A stretch of 64,000 nucleotides of DNA from contig CM038910.1 of assembly GCA_021904315.1 (NCBI GenBank), positions 18,848,001 through 18,912,000 of the forward strand. Direction: 5' to 3'. This document shows, piece by piece, positions 1 to 11,939 of the stretch. This DNA is from Sphagnum magellanicum (lineage: Eukaryota > Streptophyta > Sphagnopsida > Sphagnales > Sphagnaceae). Below the pieces are notes generated by a model. The model did not search any database. It saw only the letters and a list, made by a program, of their open reading frames with translations, and was not told where the DNA came from. How positions within the stretch are numbered: the first letter of the stretch is position 1; each line of letters starts with the position of its first letter. Position numbers and translations under genes: made by a program.

Positions 1-1222
1 TTTTGGTTTATAACAACTCCATGGAGGAGCATGCGGAACACCTTCAAAAGGTGCTCGAAAGGTTGAAAGAAAACAAGTTGTATGCCAAGTTTGAGAAATG
101 CGAGTTTGGAGTTTCGGAAGTGGATTTCCTTGGGCATAGGATCAAGAAGGTTTGAAAATGGATGACCACAAGGTGAAGGCAATTTTGGATTGGGAATCGC
201 CTAGGTCAATTCCCACCTTAAAATCCTTTTTAGGATTGGCCTCCTATTATCACAAGTTCATCAAGAAATTTGTAAAGATAGTCACACCTTTGACAAACCT
301 TTTGAAGAAGTCATCAGGGACTTATGAATGGGAGGAGGCATGTAATGAGGCCTTTGAAACCTTGAAAGGCATTTTGGTGAAAGCGCTCGTGTTGAAGTTG
401 CCCAATTTTGACAAGGATTTTGAAATCCATTCCGATGTGTCCGACTTTGCCATAGGAGGAGTCCTAATGCAAGATGGAAGGCTGGTGGCTTTTGAAAGTA
501 AAAAGTTGAATGAGACAAAACGAAGGTGGCCAACCCATGAGAAAGAAATGTGGGCCGTGATACATTGTCTCAAAACTTGGGGCCATTACATAAGCTCCAA
601 GGATGTGGTGGTGTGGACCGACAATGTGACCTTGAAGTACTTTGCCACTCAACCCAAGTTGTCCTCAAAACAAATGAGATGGCAAGACACATTGGCCTTG
701 TTCAATGTGGACACATTCGGCACAAGCCTCGGAAGGGAAACATGGTGCCCGATGCCTTAAGTCAAAAACACCAACTTAAAGTGGTGTATGTGGGGGAAAC
801 AAAGTTCCAAAAGGAAGTTTGACTTGGGAGCCATCGTGATGAGTTTGCCAAGGAAAGGAATTAAGACATTCAAAAGGGGATCAAGTCCCACTTCCACTTG
901 CGAAAATGGAGTATTGTGGTATAAGCAAAATCGGCTCTATGTTCCAAAAGGGAGGTTAAGGGATGTGCTTTTGAAGAAATGTCATGATAGGCCCCTTGCG
1001 GGCCATGGTGGTGCAAAGCGCACCACCACATTCCTCAAGAAGTCCTACTATTGGCCCAACTTGAAAGAGGATGCAAAAGAATATGTGAAGACTTGCTTGA
1101 CTTGCTAACAAAATCGAGTACTCAATAAGAAACAAGCCGGATTATTGCAACCATTACCCATTCCGGAAGGACCGTGGGAAAGTGTCTCCATGGATTTCAT
1201 GATGAATTTGCCAATCAAGGTA
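1..1222 (+). pseudogene. Ty3/gypsy retrotransposon pol fragment (RT end, RNase H, integrase start)
   Basis: Broken polyprotein of an LTR retrotransposon. The first 150 bases encode the end of reverse transcriptase ([17 protein letters not shown]), followed by the thumb/connection region. RNase H follows at about 410-700, with its acidic residues visible in EIHSDVSDFAIGG, THEKEMWAVI and VVWTDN. The integrase zinc-binding module (H-H-C-C, ending YVKTCLTC) lies at about 985-1105. The start of the integrase core (MDFMMNLP) is at about 1190. Breaks: an in-frame TGA near 154, a shift to another frame at about 705-820 and back, and a TAA at 1106. Homology ends abruptly near 1222, before the rest of the integrase core, and no LTR is visible. 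Reading order and the GLLQPLPIPEGPWES linker are typical of plant gypsy elements; the clade is not assigned. Confidence 0.9.
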
Positions 1223-2057
1223 CCAACCACACTAGAGAAGATGGGAAACAAGCCAATTCTTGAACAGGTCCTTCCAGATTATAATGTTATGAGCCTTGGG
1301 GTCATGCCAGATGTCCAAAAGATTGGGGAGCTGATCAATGGCAAGTTAAACCCACTTGACAACCTCCTTGCTCTCGGATTACTGCTCCTAAGATTTGCTT
1401 CTCCGGATTCCATCCTTAAGCTTGAACTCCTGAAAAAAATAAATTTTCCATATCATTAACCTCCACTACTATATATGTGAGGAAAGAGATCATATTCAGA
1501 ACCATTTTCACAATTAAAGAAAATAAAAAACCATTACAACTTGAACACCTCAATTTCAAGCTACAAGAACAAGAACGTAATAAGAAGGAACATCTTTGAA
1601 AAAAAAATGGAAAAAAAAATCATCTAGAAATAAAATATTTGATGCCAAAAGGTGGCCTTGTGTAACCATTTGTTGAATTGGGAGTTAGAAAAGCCGAGCT
1701 TAAGGAATTTTTTGGCCTCCCTTAGAACAACAAATTCATTCCACATCTTGAGTTATGTTAACAAATAAGAAATCTAATCAAGTGCAAACATAAATCTTTA
1801 TTGAAAGGAAACTAAAACAGGATGTTCACAACATGGAACATAACATCAAGAATTTTTCAAGATTCTTGTCACATCAAAGACACAAACTTGTGCAATGTAG
1901 AAAAGAGAACCAAACCATCAACACCAAGGTATTTAACTAAAAGACTAAACCAAAAATAGCCAAATAGTTAATTTTAGTAAAGAAATTGTTCAACCTTTTC
2001 CTACTCCAGTAACTAATGAAAACCTAACTAGTTGAGTTTGAATTTTCAACATTCCTT
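1223..2057. other. Intergenic, no supported gene
   Basis: AT-rich sequence with poly-A patches (about 1590-1615). The first 230 bases stay open in the gypsy frame, but the peptide no longer resembles integrase, so this is probably unrelated sequence joined at a deletion breakpoint. Confidence 0.6.
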
Positions 2058-2346
2058 CTCAAGCTCAAGTCCATTTCTAGTACACCAAACATTTTTCTAA
2101 ATTTCCTAGCTTGTTTATACTTGAAGCCTCTATGAAAATGTCAACAACTTGATCCCCAATACTGACATGAATACGGTTAATTTCTCATGCTATAACTTTT
2201 TTTTTGGCAAAGTGATAATGCACTTCAATGTGCTTTGTCCTAACATGATAGACCGGATTATTAGCAAGTAGTATGCTATTGATGTTATCACAATAAATAA
2301 CAACAGGAACATCCACTGTGATGCACTCCCAACTCCTTGAAATACT
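2058..2346 (-). pseudogene. Ty1/copia RNase H C-terminal fragment
   Basis: Translated on the minus strand, this short stretch gives the hallmark end of copia polyproteins: VVIYCDNINSILLANNP, then HVRTKHIEVHYHF, then VSIGDQVVDIF. These correspond to the RNase H D-N motif, the R-T-K-H-I-E motif and the D-Q-x-A-D-I-F motif of the family. It is broken by an in-frame stop after the HF block (KKKVIA then stop) and by a one-base frame change just upstream of the IYCDN motif. No LTR or upstream pol is recognisable on the 3' side. It is an isolated fragment in antisense orientation to the gypsy relic. Confidence 0.85.
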
Positions 2347-3497
2347 CAAATGTGAATCCAAGTAAAAGACAATGGAAGAAGGAGAAGTCGGGGCAAGCTC
2401 CTTAGCTCACGACACTTTGAGGGGTAGAAGGGCATGTTGGAGCTCCGGGATGGGACTAGGAAGAGTTAACAAGCTTCACTCACTCACACAGGCCTGCACA
2501 CAACCCACACAAAGTGGTTAGTGCATAGTTGGAGCACCTTTGGTGCTAGGACGAGCCACGGGCAACACGGACCACTAGATTCACCACGGCCTGGACTTGG
2601 GGGAAACCACCACCTTCCCCCCTTATAGTATACTTTGTGCCTGGCCATGAAGCCCACATCCAAATGGTTTTTCTCTCTCTCGACTCCCAAGTGGGAGTCT
2701 CGAAATCATGTCAGTTGGGACTCCCGCAACTTTGGAGCCCCATAACTTTGCAAGAAAACCTTGGATCGAAATATAGTCTAATGAAAAGTTGTAGCTCTTG
2801 TCAAAATCTTTTCAACAATATGTTGCACACCCTTTGCAGCCAAGTAAATCGGATCGATTCTTAACTTTTTCTAGTCGGGAGTCAAACTGACAGTTTGACT
2901 TGCAGCCCTTCTTTTGGTCATAACTTGTGTTTCAAATGTCCAAATGAGCAATGCGAGCCCATTTTAGACATGTACGTTCTAAGAGCTTTTCAATGATATA
3001 AATAACGCCAAAATCCATTGAATTTTAACCCTTGAAATTTCTCTCTGAAGTTTCAGGAGTCCACTGGGACTCCATCTCCCAAAGTGGGAGTTGCCTTGGG
3101 TTCACTCCTTCATACTCCCTCACACTTTCTTACAATCCCGGGAGTATGTGATGTGACTCATGGGCTTCTTCTTGGCCCACACCCTTGCGACCTCTTTGTG
3201 TTGTATAATTGGATGAATAGGGCCTTTATGTCTATATCCAAGGCTGGCAAACCCTTTAGGGCCACAAAAGAAATGCATCTTGCTATTTTTTAGGCCTTGA
3301 TTGATGTCTACTCAAAGATGTTTTCCTCTATTGTAAATTTATCTACATCCACAAGTATGTGCCCTTCCTCCAAAATTTCATTTTCAATCTTTACATCAAA
3401 GATTATGTCTAACCATCTTTCACCTTGCAAGTAACATTATCAAGGCCTACCAAAGCCTTGGGCGCCACATCTTAGCTTTGGAGTAAACCTTAAACCC
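2347..3497. other. Possible retroelement-derived non-coding sequence
   Basis: More GC-rich than its surroundings, with short open frames that match nothing I recognise. It contains short inverted repeats such as GACTCCCAAGTGGGAGTC near 2680 and related CCCA/TGGG blocks near 3065-3090. It could be LTR or leader sequence of the neighbouring copia fragment; this is not established. Confidence 0.35.
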
Positions 3498-3650
3498 CAC
3501 TACCACAAAAGTGTCCTTGTATGCCAAGTGATTTCACTGGATTTTGAGTGAATTCATTGGTTGTAATGAACGGGGACCAATGAGGAAGTAGTGAATTCAC
3601 TAATCTAATGAACATGGACTAATGAACTAAACCCACATTTTGTAGTAGTG
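3498..3650. mobile_element. CACTA-type MITE (about 153 bp)
   Basis: The left end reads CACTACCACAAAAGTG and the right end reads, in reverse complement, CACTACTACAAAATGTGGG. These are terminal inverted repeats starting with the CACTA signature. The interior is short, AT-rich and non-coding, with internal repeats of GTGAATTCA and ATGAAC blocks. A clean 3-bp target duplication is not visible, so the insertion is old or slightly eroded. Confidence 0.6.
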
Positions 3651-5439
3651 TATGGAGGTGCTAGAACCTTTCATTGAAATGGCCACACCCGAACATGATG
3701 TCAAGCATGTTCACAACTTCGATATTAACTCTCTTGTCAAGAAACATTTGAGGAGGTTGCTTAATTGTGAATAAGTTGTCCACTTGCATCAATATTACGC
3801 ATTCCTTCAATTGTTTTTGTTGTATGCCTCATATTTTCCTCTCTCTTTATTTGCAAAGTGTTGTCTCCATTAAGAAACTTATTTTCATTCCAAGATGATG
3901 AAATGCTCCAAGATTCTATCATTTCTTTTTTGCTACCATCATGTGCCAAGGCTCAAGCGCTGGCTTTAGAGTCCTTGGCTTCACTTTATTCACAGATAAT
4001 TTCTCAAGGTTATGATACAAGAGTTAAAATTTATATCGATGATGAAGCATTAAAAGATATTTAGGATTTTTTTTGAGCTCGAGTGTGGATCATTGGGTTT
4101 ATGAACCCATTTTGTGGTCCTAAGGTTGGGTGGAAAGCTCTAATGATGTTTTTATGTTTTGCACTATACTTTTTTTTTATGTCAATTTTCACACGAAGCT
4201 CCTTTTAAATCATCTTCTTGGAACTCTTGTAATATCTATATTGAATCTCATACATACCACAATGTTAGAATAAGATTTGTCAAACAAAAGTGACACTATA
4301 ATGTTATTTGGGTGACAGCACACTTTTGGTGACCCCCTTTGGGGCACTTTTGGGTTCAATATTTGGAATATATGTTGTGAAATATTTTAGGGGAAATAAA
4401 ATTTAAATTGTAGGGACCTAAGTAACCTACCTTTAGTATTAAGGTATAATCTTCATTTCAAAACTAACTTTAATGTGGTTTTCATGATGGGAAGCAAGAA
4501 GTGAGTCCTAACTAATCTAATGCCTAGATTTTAAGTGATCAAGGCTAACACTCATCGCTTGTTGGAAATCATTGGATTTTAAGGGTTAGTTTTTTGCAAT
4601 TTGGGTTTATGACTCCAAGTGGGCAACTACTCTAAGCATGTGGTGAAGCTCGGTGTCATTCTTTGACCTATGGTGCTTGATGTTTGGCAATGGTGTTGTG
4701 AAAGTCAATGCAGACAATGTTATTTTTGTAAGGCAAGCATCAAGGTTTAACATTCACATTGTTCAATGTGAGCCATCACTAATTCTATAGGTAAGTTGTC
4801 AACTTTATGTCCTTCGACCGTGCAACTTGTTTAAAATTTGTTGAAGGTTTTCATGCATTCATCATCTTGCTAAAAATTGAGCTAAAACAAGCTCCTAGGT
4901 GTAATTCTAAACCCATTTAATTAATGGTAATTATTTTGGTTCAACTGTTCCATTTTTTGTTTGTTACTAGTGAGTATTGTAGATTAATTCATCTTTGATA
5001 AGGATAATCAATGTTCTCCATAAAATTCAACAAATTTCAATTCCATTGTTTGGGAGAATGTTTTATGAAATTTGTCTATGAAAAACCAAAAAGGAGCTAT
5101 CTTTTTTTATTTGCATTGTTGTTTGTCAATTATCATGTAAGTTTATTTCAAATTGAACTTTTCCTTCTTGAGATTACAAACTTTTGATTCCTTCAATGTT
5201 CATACATAATAGAAGATTAGGTTATACATCAATGTGTTAGATGAGTTTAGTTTGATTTCTATAGATATCTAAAGCTTTCCTTTTACACTTTTGTGATTCT
5301 TCTAGATTTAGATGTCACATCATTAAACAACTTTTGAATTATAATGTTTAGCTAGGCCATTGCCCCAAAACTTGCATAAATATGAAGATTGACAATGCTA
5401 GGTTTTTGTTGTGGGGGGTGTTCCAACGTCACCATGAGG
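3651..5439. other. AT-rich intergenic DNA
   Basis: Short open frames only, the longest about 68 codons, none with recognisable motifs. No RNA gene or terminal repeat seen. Confidence 0.6.
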
Positions 5440-6570
5440 AGTAAATGTCAAAAGACCAAACTATCAAAGAGGATGAAATTGACACAACACAAATTGTGGA
5501 AGAAGAGACCCTTGAAGACGTCGAGATCAAAATTGGTAAGTTGTTGAAAAACTAACCCTAGCTCCTACTGCAATTGACTTTCATGAGTTCAAATAGAACT
5601 ATGGGTTGCCTAATGAAGGTGTCAACCCACATAGAATCAACTCCAAAGATGTGGAAGCAGAAGTGAGAGGTATTTAAACTAATTAGGGGTAGGAGTCGTT
5701 ACTCATTTGTTGATTGCCATGACCAAAATGTTAAATAGGATAAAGGAGATTTATCTTGTCATATACGTTAAAGAAAATGTCCCCAAAAGCAAATTGATTG
5801 GCAAGGAGTTTGCTAGGGGGATAGTTGCAAAAATTGTGAAGGGGAAGAAGGTGAGTTGGGTTGGATTTGCTCATGAGACCAACGCAAATCAATAATCAAA
5901 GTGGTCATCTTGGATGGAAAAGTGTGTTGAAAAGAAGGTTGCAATATTGGGTATGATTGTGTTAGAAGTGAAGATAGAAGATGGATTGTGGGTTTAGTGA
6001 AGGAAGAGAAAAAGGGCAAATAAAACGTTTTTGAAACACCCCCTGTTATGATAGTGGGGGAGATTAGCCCTTGGTTGGGAAAGAGAAAACAAAAGTAGTT
6101 GAATTGATGAGCATTGTGGGGATGGAACTGGAATCCAAAAAGGTTGAAATGGTCAAGTTGAAAAGCCAAAAGGAGGAATTGAGGCTAAATTTAGCCAAGT
6201 GAAATTGGTTTTGGATTATATGTAGTCAATTGTTGCTGCTATAGAGAAGAAGCTTGAAACAATCCTTGTAGCTAAAGATCATGTTGATCCTGATTAGGAA
6301 AAATTACAAAAAATGACATGTGAGTTTTATAGGTCCACAATGAATAATATGAAGGTGGATTATGAGGATCTTATGACAAAGGTTGAAGATCAGGATAGTT
6401 GCATCACCAAATCTGTCCAAAAATAGTTATTTTTAGAAATGGCTTTTGATGCACTAAATAATCAAGTGTTGTTTTTGAAGAAAGGAAAGAAGGGGATATT
6501 TATTCACCTTCAACCTATGTGCAGTACAGAGGATTCACCCGATCTCAACCTTGAATCTTTAAAGGTAAAC
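5440..6570 (+). pseudogene. Unidentified decayed coding stretch with coiled-coil character
   Basis: Several + strand segments look protein-coding but switch frame and contain stops. Between about 5455 and 5720 the text is acidic; 5707-5895 encodes a basic segment (KSKLIGKEFARGIVAKI). At about 6090-6190 there is a charged heptad-like segment (MELESKKVEMVKLKSQ). At about 6240-6560 there is another (FYRSTMNNMKVDYEDLMTK). I do not recognise the family. The heptad spacing of hydrophobic residues suggests a coiled coil. It may be an upstream part of the SUVR relic to its right or an unrelated gene; nothing in the sequence decides this. Confidence 0.35.
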
Positions 6571-7744
6571 ACATGTATGTATTATTTGTGCTTACCCTTT
6601 TCCTTTTAATGATATCATTGTTTCTAGTTGTCGCCACCTCTACCACCCTTGGTGTGCAAGCATTTGGTTCAAAATTCATTCCCATTGTAAAGATCCTTTG
6701 TGTGGAAGTCTTGTACACCCAAATTGGTACAAGAGTTTTGGATTTACAAAGTTTGATAATGAACTAGAGGAGAAGTATTTGACTTGGATTGTGAGCTTGT
6801 TTAAACTATGGTTGCACAACAAAGACAAATTTTTGCTTCAGTTCATCTCCTTACCATGGGTAAGTTTTTTTTCTTACAAATTTGAAGTTTGTGTGGTTTC
6901 TTTTCGTGTTTCAAAGTTACGGACTGAACTAAAAGATCATAGGAAAAAAATTCAATATTTTTAACATGTGGCATTTATGTGATTTCTACTTGTCAAGTGT
7001 ATATTGACAAAGGTGACAATATATAAGTTGTGGATTGGACTTATCTATCTATGTTGGGTTTTTGAATTAATATTTAAAGCAAAAGGGTGCCTTGTTCAAA
7101 TTTTTTTGTTGTTTTACATCTTTCCATAGTCACACAAATAATGTTGTACATTATTCATGGATGATTAATGAACATACAAGTGTTGATAGCAAAGTTGATA
7201 GTATTTTGATAGATGTAATAAACTATAATAGTACTTCTATGTTGTAAGTATGCATGTTCCACTATACTAAAAGTTCCCACATCATATTATGCATACTAAT
7301 AATAATGTTGTGATCAACATGTATAATGTGTTAGAATATCTAAGTGTATTTGATGTTACTCATGTATGTGGTATGATGTACATTTATGTAGCTTATGCGA
7401 TGTTTAAACTACATTTGCAATGAACGTGTTATATTATAGGGTATGTGAATTACAATCTTGTATGTGAAAATGTACATCTATGTAGTCCATTTAAGGTGTA
7501 GACTACATAAGGTTTTCAAGACAATATGTCTAATATGTATTGGAAACAACTTGAAAACAAGTAAGAAATGAAACATTCAAAGTTCATTAAATGGAACAAT
7601 CATATTAACTAACAAGAAATCACAAAGGTTGTATGCTTCAAATGCTACAATCACAAAACTATGGCTTGCAACTACTAACAAGGCTTGAAGGTTCTACGTG
7701 GACTCAAAACCATGAAAGGAGAAAATGAAAAACAACCAAAACCA
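6571..7744. other. AT-rich intergenic DNA
   Basis: No supported gene. Short repeated words (CTACAT, TATGTAGTC, TATGTGTTG) recur here and again at 8040-8460, suggesting remnants of one dispersed repeat. Confidence 0.45.
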
Positions 7745-7890
7745 CTCCATTATATACTATCTCCTAACCCTAAAGTAGCCGCCACTTAACCCTAACCTAG
7801 CTGCCACCAAACCCTAACCCTAGCCACCACTTCACCCTAACCTAGCCGCCACCTAATCCTAGTCGCCACCAAACCATAACCCTAGCCGTC
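7745..7890. repeat. Minisatellite with telomere-like CCCTAA words
   Basis: About five imperfect units of roughly 30 bp built from ACCCTAACC, TAGCCGCCACC and AAACCCTAA. The plant telomere hexamer/heptamer motif CCCTAA(A) appears in most units, but separated by the GCCGCCACC block, so this is a minisatellite rather than a true telomere tract. Confidence 0.65.
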
Positions 7891-8699
7891 GCTAAGTCCT
7901 AAGTAGTTTTCACTTCTAAACATTAACCTAATTACTACAAGGATGTGAATACTATTCATCTTTTTGATGAATGTTTAACACATTCATCAACATTGGGAAT
8001 TAGAAACAAATAGTATTTCTAACAATATGTGTTAGGATCTTTCACGATGTAAATCTTCTCTAGTCTATATGGTGGTTAGACTACATTTGAACTATGTGTT
8101 GTATTGCAAGGTTTATGTACTATTAGGTTGTATGTGGCAGACAATACATCAACTATATATCTATGTAGTCTATGTGAAGTATATACTACATATGAATTAA
8201 ACATACATGCTACAGTAAGGTTTTTTAAACTCTACATGTAGTACATCATGGTTGGATGTTTATTAATCTACATTAGGTCTTGTACATATAATGCAACTAG
8301 ATTTAAACTACATTTTGTACCTATCATTGTGCATGTCGAATTATAAAGGTTGAATGGATGTTAGTCTATGTGGGTTTTATAAAATGTTATTATGAATGTA
8401 CATGACAAAATCCAATGGTTGTTTGGTCATTATATATTCTATGTGTTTTCTTATGACAAGTGTTTGTATCTTGTTGTGTACATTTTGGATTACTACATGG
8501 TTTGGATTGTTTTATTCTCACTTGCAAGTCTAGTAATGTTTTCAATTTGTAACTAGCATATAACACCATGTTTTCATGTGAGGAGGCTTGACAACTTAGG
8601 TGATTGTTTTCAAACATATGGATGATTGAAATTTTCCTTTTCTAAATGTCCATAAGGTCATCACAAAAGGTGTTATGTGCTCCATCATCAACATGCACC

Positions 8700-9586
8700 A
8701 CTAGATGGTTAGTGTTGGAAAAACTAGCCAAGTAGGAATGCCACAAATTACAAAACCTTCTCTGCAAGCTATTTTTTTTCTTGATCCCAAGTTGATAATT
8801 AAGAACAATGGTCCACTTGTTCGGATTTCACCTAGATGTCAATTTCAGGTCCTTATAAATACAAATGGAACTCAACCTATTCCCAAAACCTTTTGTCAAT
8901 TTTGAACCCAATCTTGACAGACCCCACTCTTATTCACGCTTCTCTTAGTAAGGGTAAAAAAGTTGTTGGAAGTTCATCTTCAATTGATGAAAATGAAAAG
9001 TCTAATGACGAGGCTAAAAATGAGAAAACTACTTCCTCCATCCAAAAAAATGAAGTGTAGATTAACAACAAAGATAAAGCAAAGGGTCAAGGTGAAGAAA
9101 ATTCAGATGGGTTACCCATTAGTAACTTTGTTGCAAAAAAAACTTAGTAAGAAAGGAAGGAGTCAAAAGGATGGGAGTCAAAGGGGAGGAAGTCAAAAGG
9201 AAAAGTTTTAGAAGGATGGGAATGTTCAAAATGAAACAATCCAAAAAGATGGGAGTGGTCAAAATGCAAGGAATCAAAAAGTTGGGAGTTTCAAGGAGAT
9301 CAATCAACAAAGTTCCCCACATGCAAAGGTTATGAAAACAAGTGTTGAAAACACATCATTGTGTTTAGGAGCTATGGATTTAAGGAGCATATATGGTGAG
9401 GGAAATGATGGGTTGAACTTCAAGTCACATGAAGTAATTGAAATCTTGCAAACTTTAGAGAAGAGTGATGAAAATGGATACAAGGTTGTTAAGTTGGCAG
9501 TAACTAGTGATGAAGTTCATGGCAATAATCATGACGGCTTAGAGCAAAAGGAAGAATTGATTATCCTTAAAAAGAATGATAAATAA
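8700..9586 (+). pseudogene. Hydrophilic Lys/Ser/Glu-rich coding remnant, possibly the N-terminal part of the SUVR gene
   Basis: An open stretch runs at 8836-9060 in one frame and 8963-9586 in another. The second contains a single TAG (9209-9211) in an otherwise open run of about 207 codons. Composition is rich in K, S, Q, N and E, with short tandem repeats of SQKDGSQ type (about 9150-9250) and no fold-defining motif. SUVR-type methyltransferases carry long low-complexity linkers before the pre-SET domain, and this stretch lies on the same strand about 750 bases upstream of the first recognisable pre-SET sequence. The link is therefore plausible but unproven. Confidence 0.35.
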
Positions 9587-10329
9587 ATCAATTGCAAAAG
9601 GAGAGGATAAATAGCTGGTGGCCATGAAGGGACAATCAACAAAGGAGAAGCCCAAAACTTGAACTCAAGGTCTAGTAGATGTATATAAGTTGCAGTTTGC
9701 ATCAAAGAAGCATAAAATGAATGGTGGAAAGATGAAGGGAAATTCTCAAGGCCCATCTAATAAGGTATCAGTTAAGATTAAGGATGTTTCCAAAATTTAG
9801 AGCCAATTGGGATGATGACGATATCTATAAATGGATTTTAGGGTTCTACCTAGTTATGTAACAAGTGGTTGTGACATGGGTGTTATAATGGCCATGCCCA
9901 CTATGTCATTAGATAGTTTACATCGGCAAAAAAGGTTTTGATTTTGTTCACAATTTGCAAAGTTGCATATCAATATTAGAATTTTGATGATTAGAACTTT
10001 AAAAGTTGGATGCTAGGTTGTTGTTTTTGTTTGGACATAACCTAGATTTTTGAACCAAAATTATGGCAGTATGTCACATTTCTTTTATTAGGGTACTATT
10101 TATCACCTCCTTTGGTTTATAACCAAACTGTATTATGGTTCAAAATCAAATTTTAATAACCAAATGAATTTTGATTTTTTCTTTTGTTATTGTAGGTTCA
10201 AACCCAATTTACATTGACTAGTGTAAATTGTTCCATGTGGTTCATTGCATTGTTTTGTACATATGTTTGTTATTATGATTTAGTGAGCATGTGTGGTTGT
10301 AGAATGTAAATCCTTACAACCAAAGGTTC

Positions 10330-11760
10330 ACCATAGATCTCAACCTTTGGGATTTGATTGATGGATTGGAATGTGTTCATGTGTCCCTTTTAGTCAACCC
10401 ATAAAACAGGGTTGTTCCTTATCCTTTCATATATGTTGGAACTACCATTGTCCATCCTAATGTGCTAGAGATTTCTAACAGTTGCAAAGGGCCTTCTCCT
10501 ATGGATTATTGTTCAACTTGCCCTTCCAACTGTCTTGATTTGCTAAGTAGTTGTAAATGTGTCATATATTTTGGTGGGAATTGTGTGTACACTAGTCATG
10601 GGTTATTCTACCAACAACACATAAATAAGGTACATGTGGATTCAAGTTCACATTTTATTACTTATTCATTTTGTCCTTGATTAAATTATGCACTATGTTA
10701 TTCATTTTGCTATTATGTGTACCATGGACCATGAAAGAACAAAAACTATTGATTATTGGTGTGTGTATGTCTCAATGTTTAGGCTTGGTTGGAGCTAATG
10801 ACATCAAATATTGTCAATTTGGGGAGTGTATCAATTCATGCAATGAAATTCAACCTCAATTTTGTAAGGGCCACATTTTGCTAGACTTCATTCATGAATG
10901 CCAAGATCTGTGTTAGTGTACCCTAAAATGTGGGAATTCAGTTGTGCAACAATAAATGCAATATTGCCTAAAGGTATGTTGACGTATTCAATGATTTCAA
11001 CTATATACAATAGTATATTGGCATCCTATATACTAGTATATTAGGTACAACAATATGTAACCTGAGTATATGGATCTAATATATATCAAGTATGTGAAAT
11101 AAATTGTTGACTGTTTCAACATTTTTGGGTTAATGGATATTAGTAATAATAAAAAGTGGACTAATTAACTAATTGTGATTTGGTTGATGAAGGTTTTTTG
11201 GGCAAACCAAAAAAAAGGTTGGGCAATTAGAACACTAGAGGACCTACCAATTGTTGCGAATCAAAGAATGCATGGAGCATGGTGATTACACATATCATTA
11301 TGCAATTCACTTGGATGCAAATTGGGGTTCTGAAGAGGAAATTAATGATGGCAAGGCATTATGTTTGGATGGGCAATATTTTGGGAACATTTCAAGGTTC
11401 TTAAATCACAAGTGTGAAGATGCAACTCTCATAGACATGCTTATGAAAATGGGGCACCATGTGACAAAATATTATCATGTAAAAGTGTTGGAATCATATG
11501 GCCTTTCATCATGCCTTTTGATCTTGGTGGTATCAATCAAAATTCCAAGTATATGAATGCATAATAATTCTGAATGGTTTTTCCATGTGGCTTTCTTTAC
11601 ATGTCAAAATGTGGAAGCAAGTGAAGAGTTGACTTGGGATTACGGAATTGATTCCCAAACAAGTCGTTCCCCATTCCACCATTTACATGCCATTGTGATA
11701 GCAAGTTTTGTAGAAGGTGCCAATTGCAACAAGACTAGATTCTTGCTAAGTCATATAAAA
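10330..11760 (+). pseudogene. SUVR-type (SU(VAR)3-9-related) SET-domain histone methyltransferase pseudogene
   Basis: Relic of a nuclear histone H3 lysine methyltransferase of the plant SUVR1/2/4 type. In order: a segment before pre-SET (LWDLIDGLECVHVSLL, about 10345); the start of pre-SET with its cysteines (YCSTCPSNCLDLLSSCKC, about 10504) and GGNCVYTSHGL; the second half of pre-SET (FCKGHILLDFIHEC, CTLKCGN, about 10860-10945); the start of SET (KKGWAIRTLEDLP, about 11208); the SET core with the substrate-binding block ALCLDGQYFGNISRFLNHKC (about 11359-11418); the catalytic-region ELTWDYGID (about 11629); and post-SET cysteines (CHCDSKFCRR, about 11681-11710, in a shifted frame). Intron-like borders remain (donor after 10629; donor near 10974; acceptor AG before about 11193). 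Breaks: a TAG between the pre-SET cysteines near 10915, loss of the CEYVGE-type segment, a stop and about 110 bp of intervening sequence before AFFT, and a frameshift before post-SET. It cannot make a complete enzyme. Confidence 0.85.
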
Positions 11761-11787
11761 TATAGTCATCATCAATTGTAAGTACTA

Positions 11788-11936
11788 GTAGAAATTTTGT
11801 CTTTTGCAACTTGTCTTATGCAACTAAAAAATGTCGCATGCAACTGCACATGTTGCATGCAACTCCAAAATAGTTGCATGTGAGATTTTTTTGTTGCATA
11901 AGACAAGTTGCAAAAGACAAAATTTCTAGTAATGAA
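11788..11936. mobile_element. Foldback MITE with long terminal inverted repeats
   Basis: The left arm (TAGAAATTTTGTCTTTTGCA onward, continuing to about 11824) is an almost perfect reverse complement of the right arm (about 11892-11935). The arms are about 38-40 bp and contain TTGCAACTTGTCTTATGCAAC. The loop is about 65 bp with further GTTGCATGC palindromes. Ends resemble ACTAGTAGAAAT, a CACTA-like terminus. The whole element can fold into one long hairpin, as expected for a non-autonomous MITE and as a potential small-RNA source. Confidence 0.75.
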
Positions 11937-11939
11937 ATA

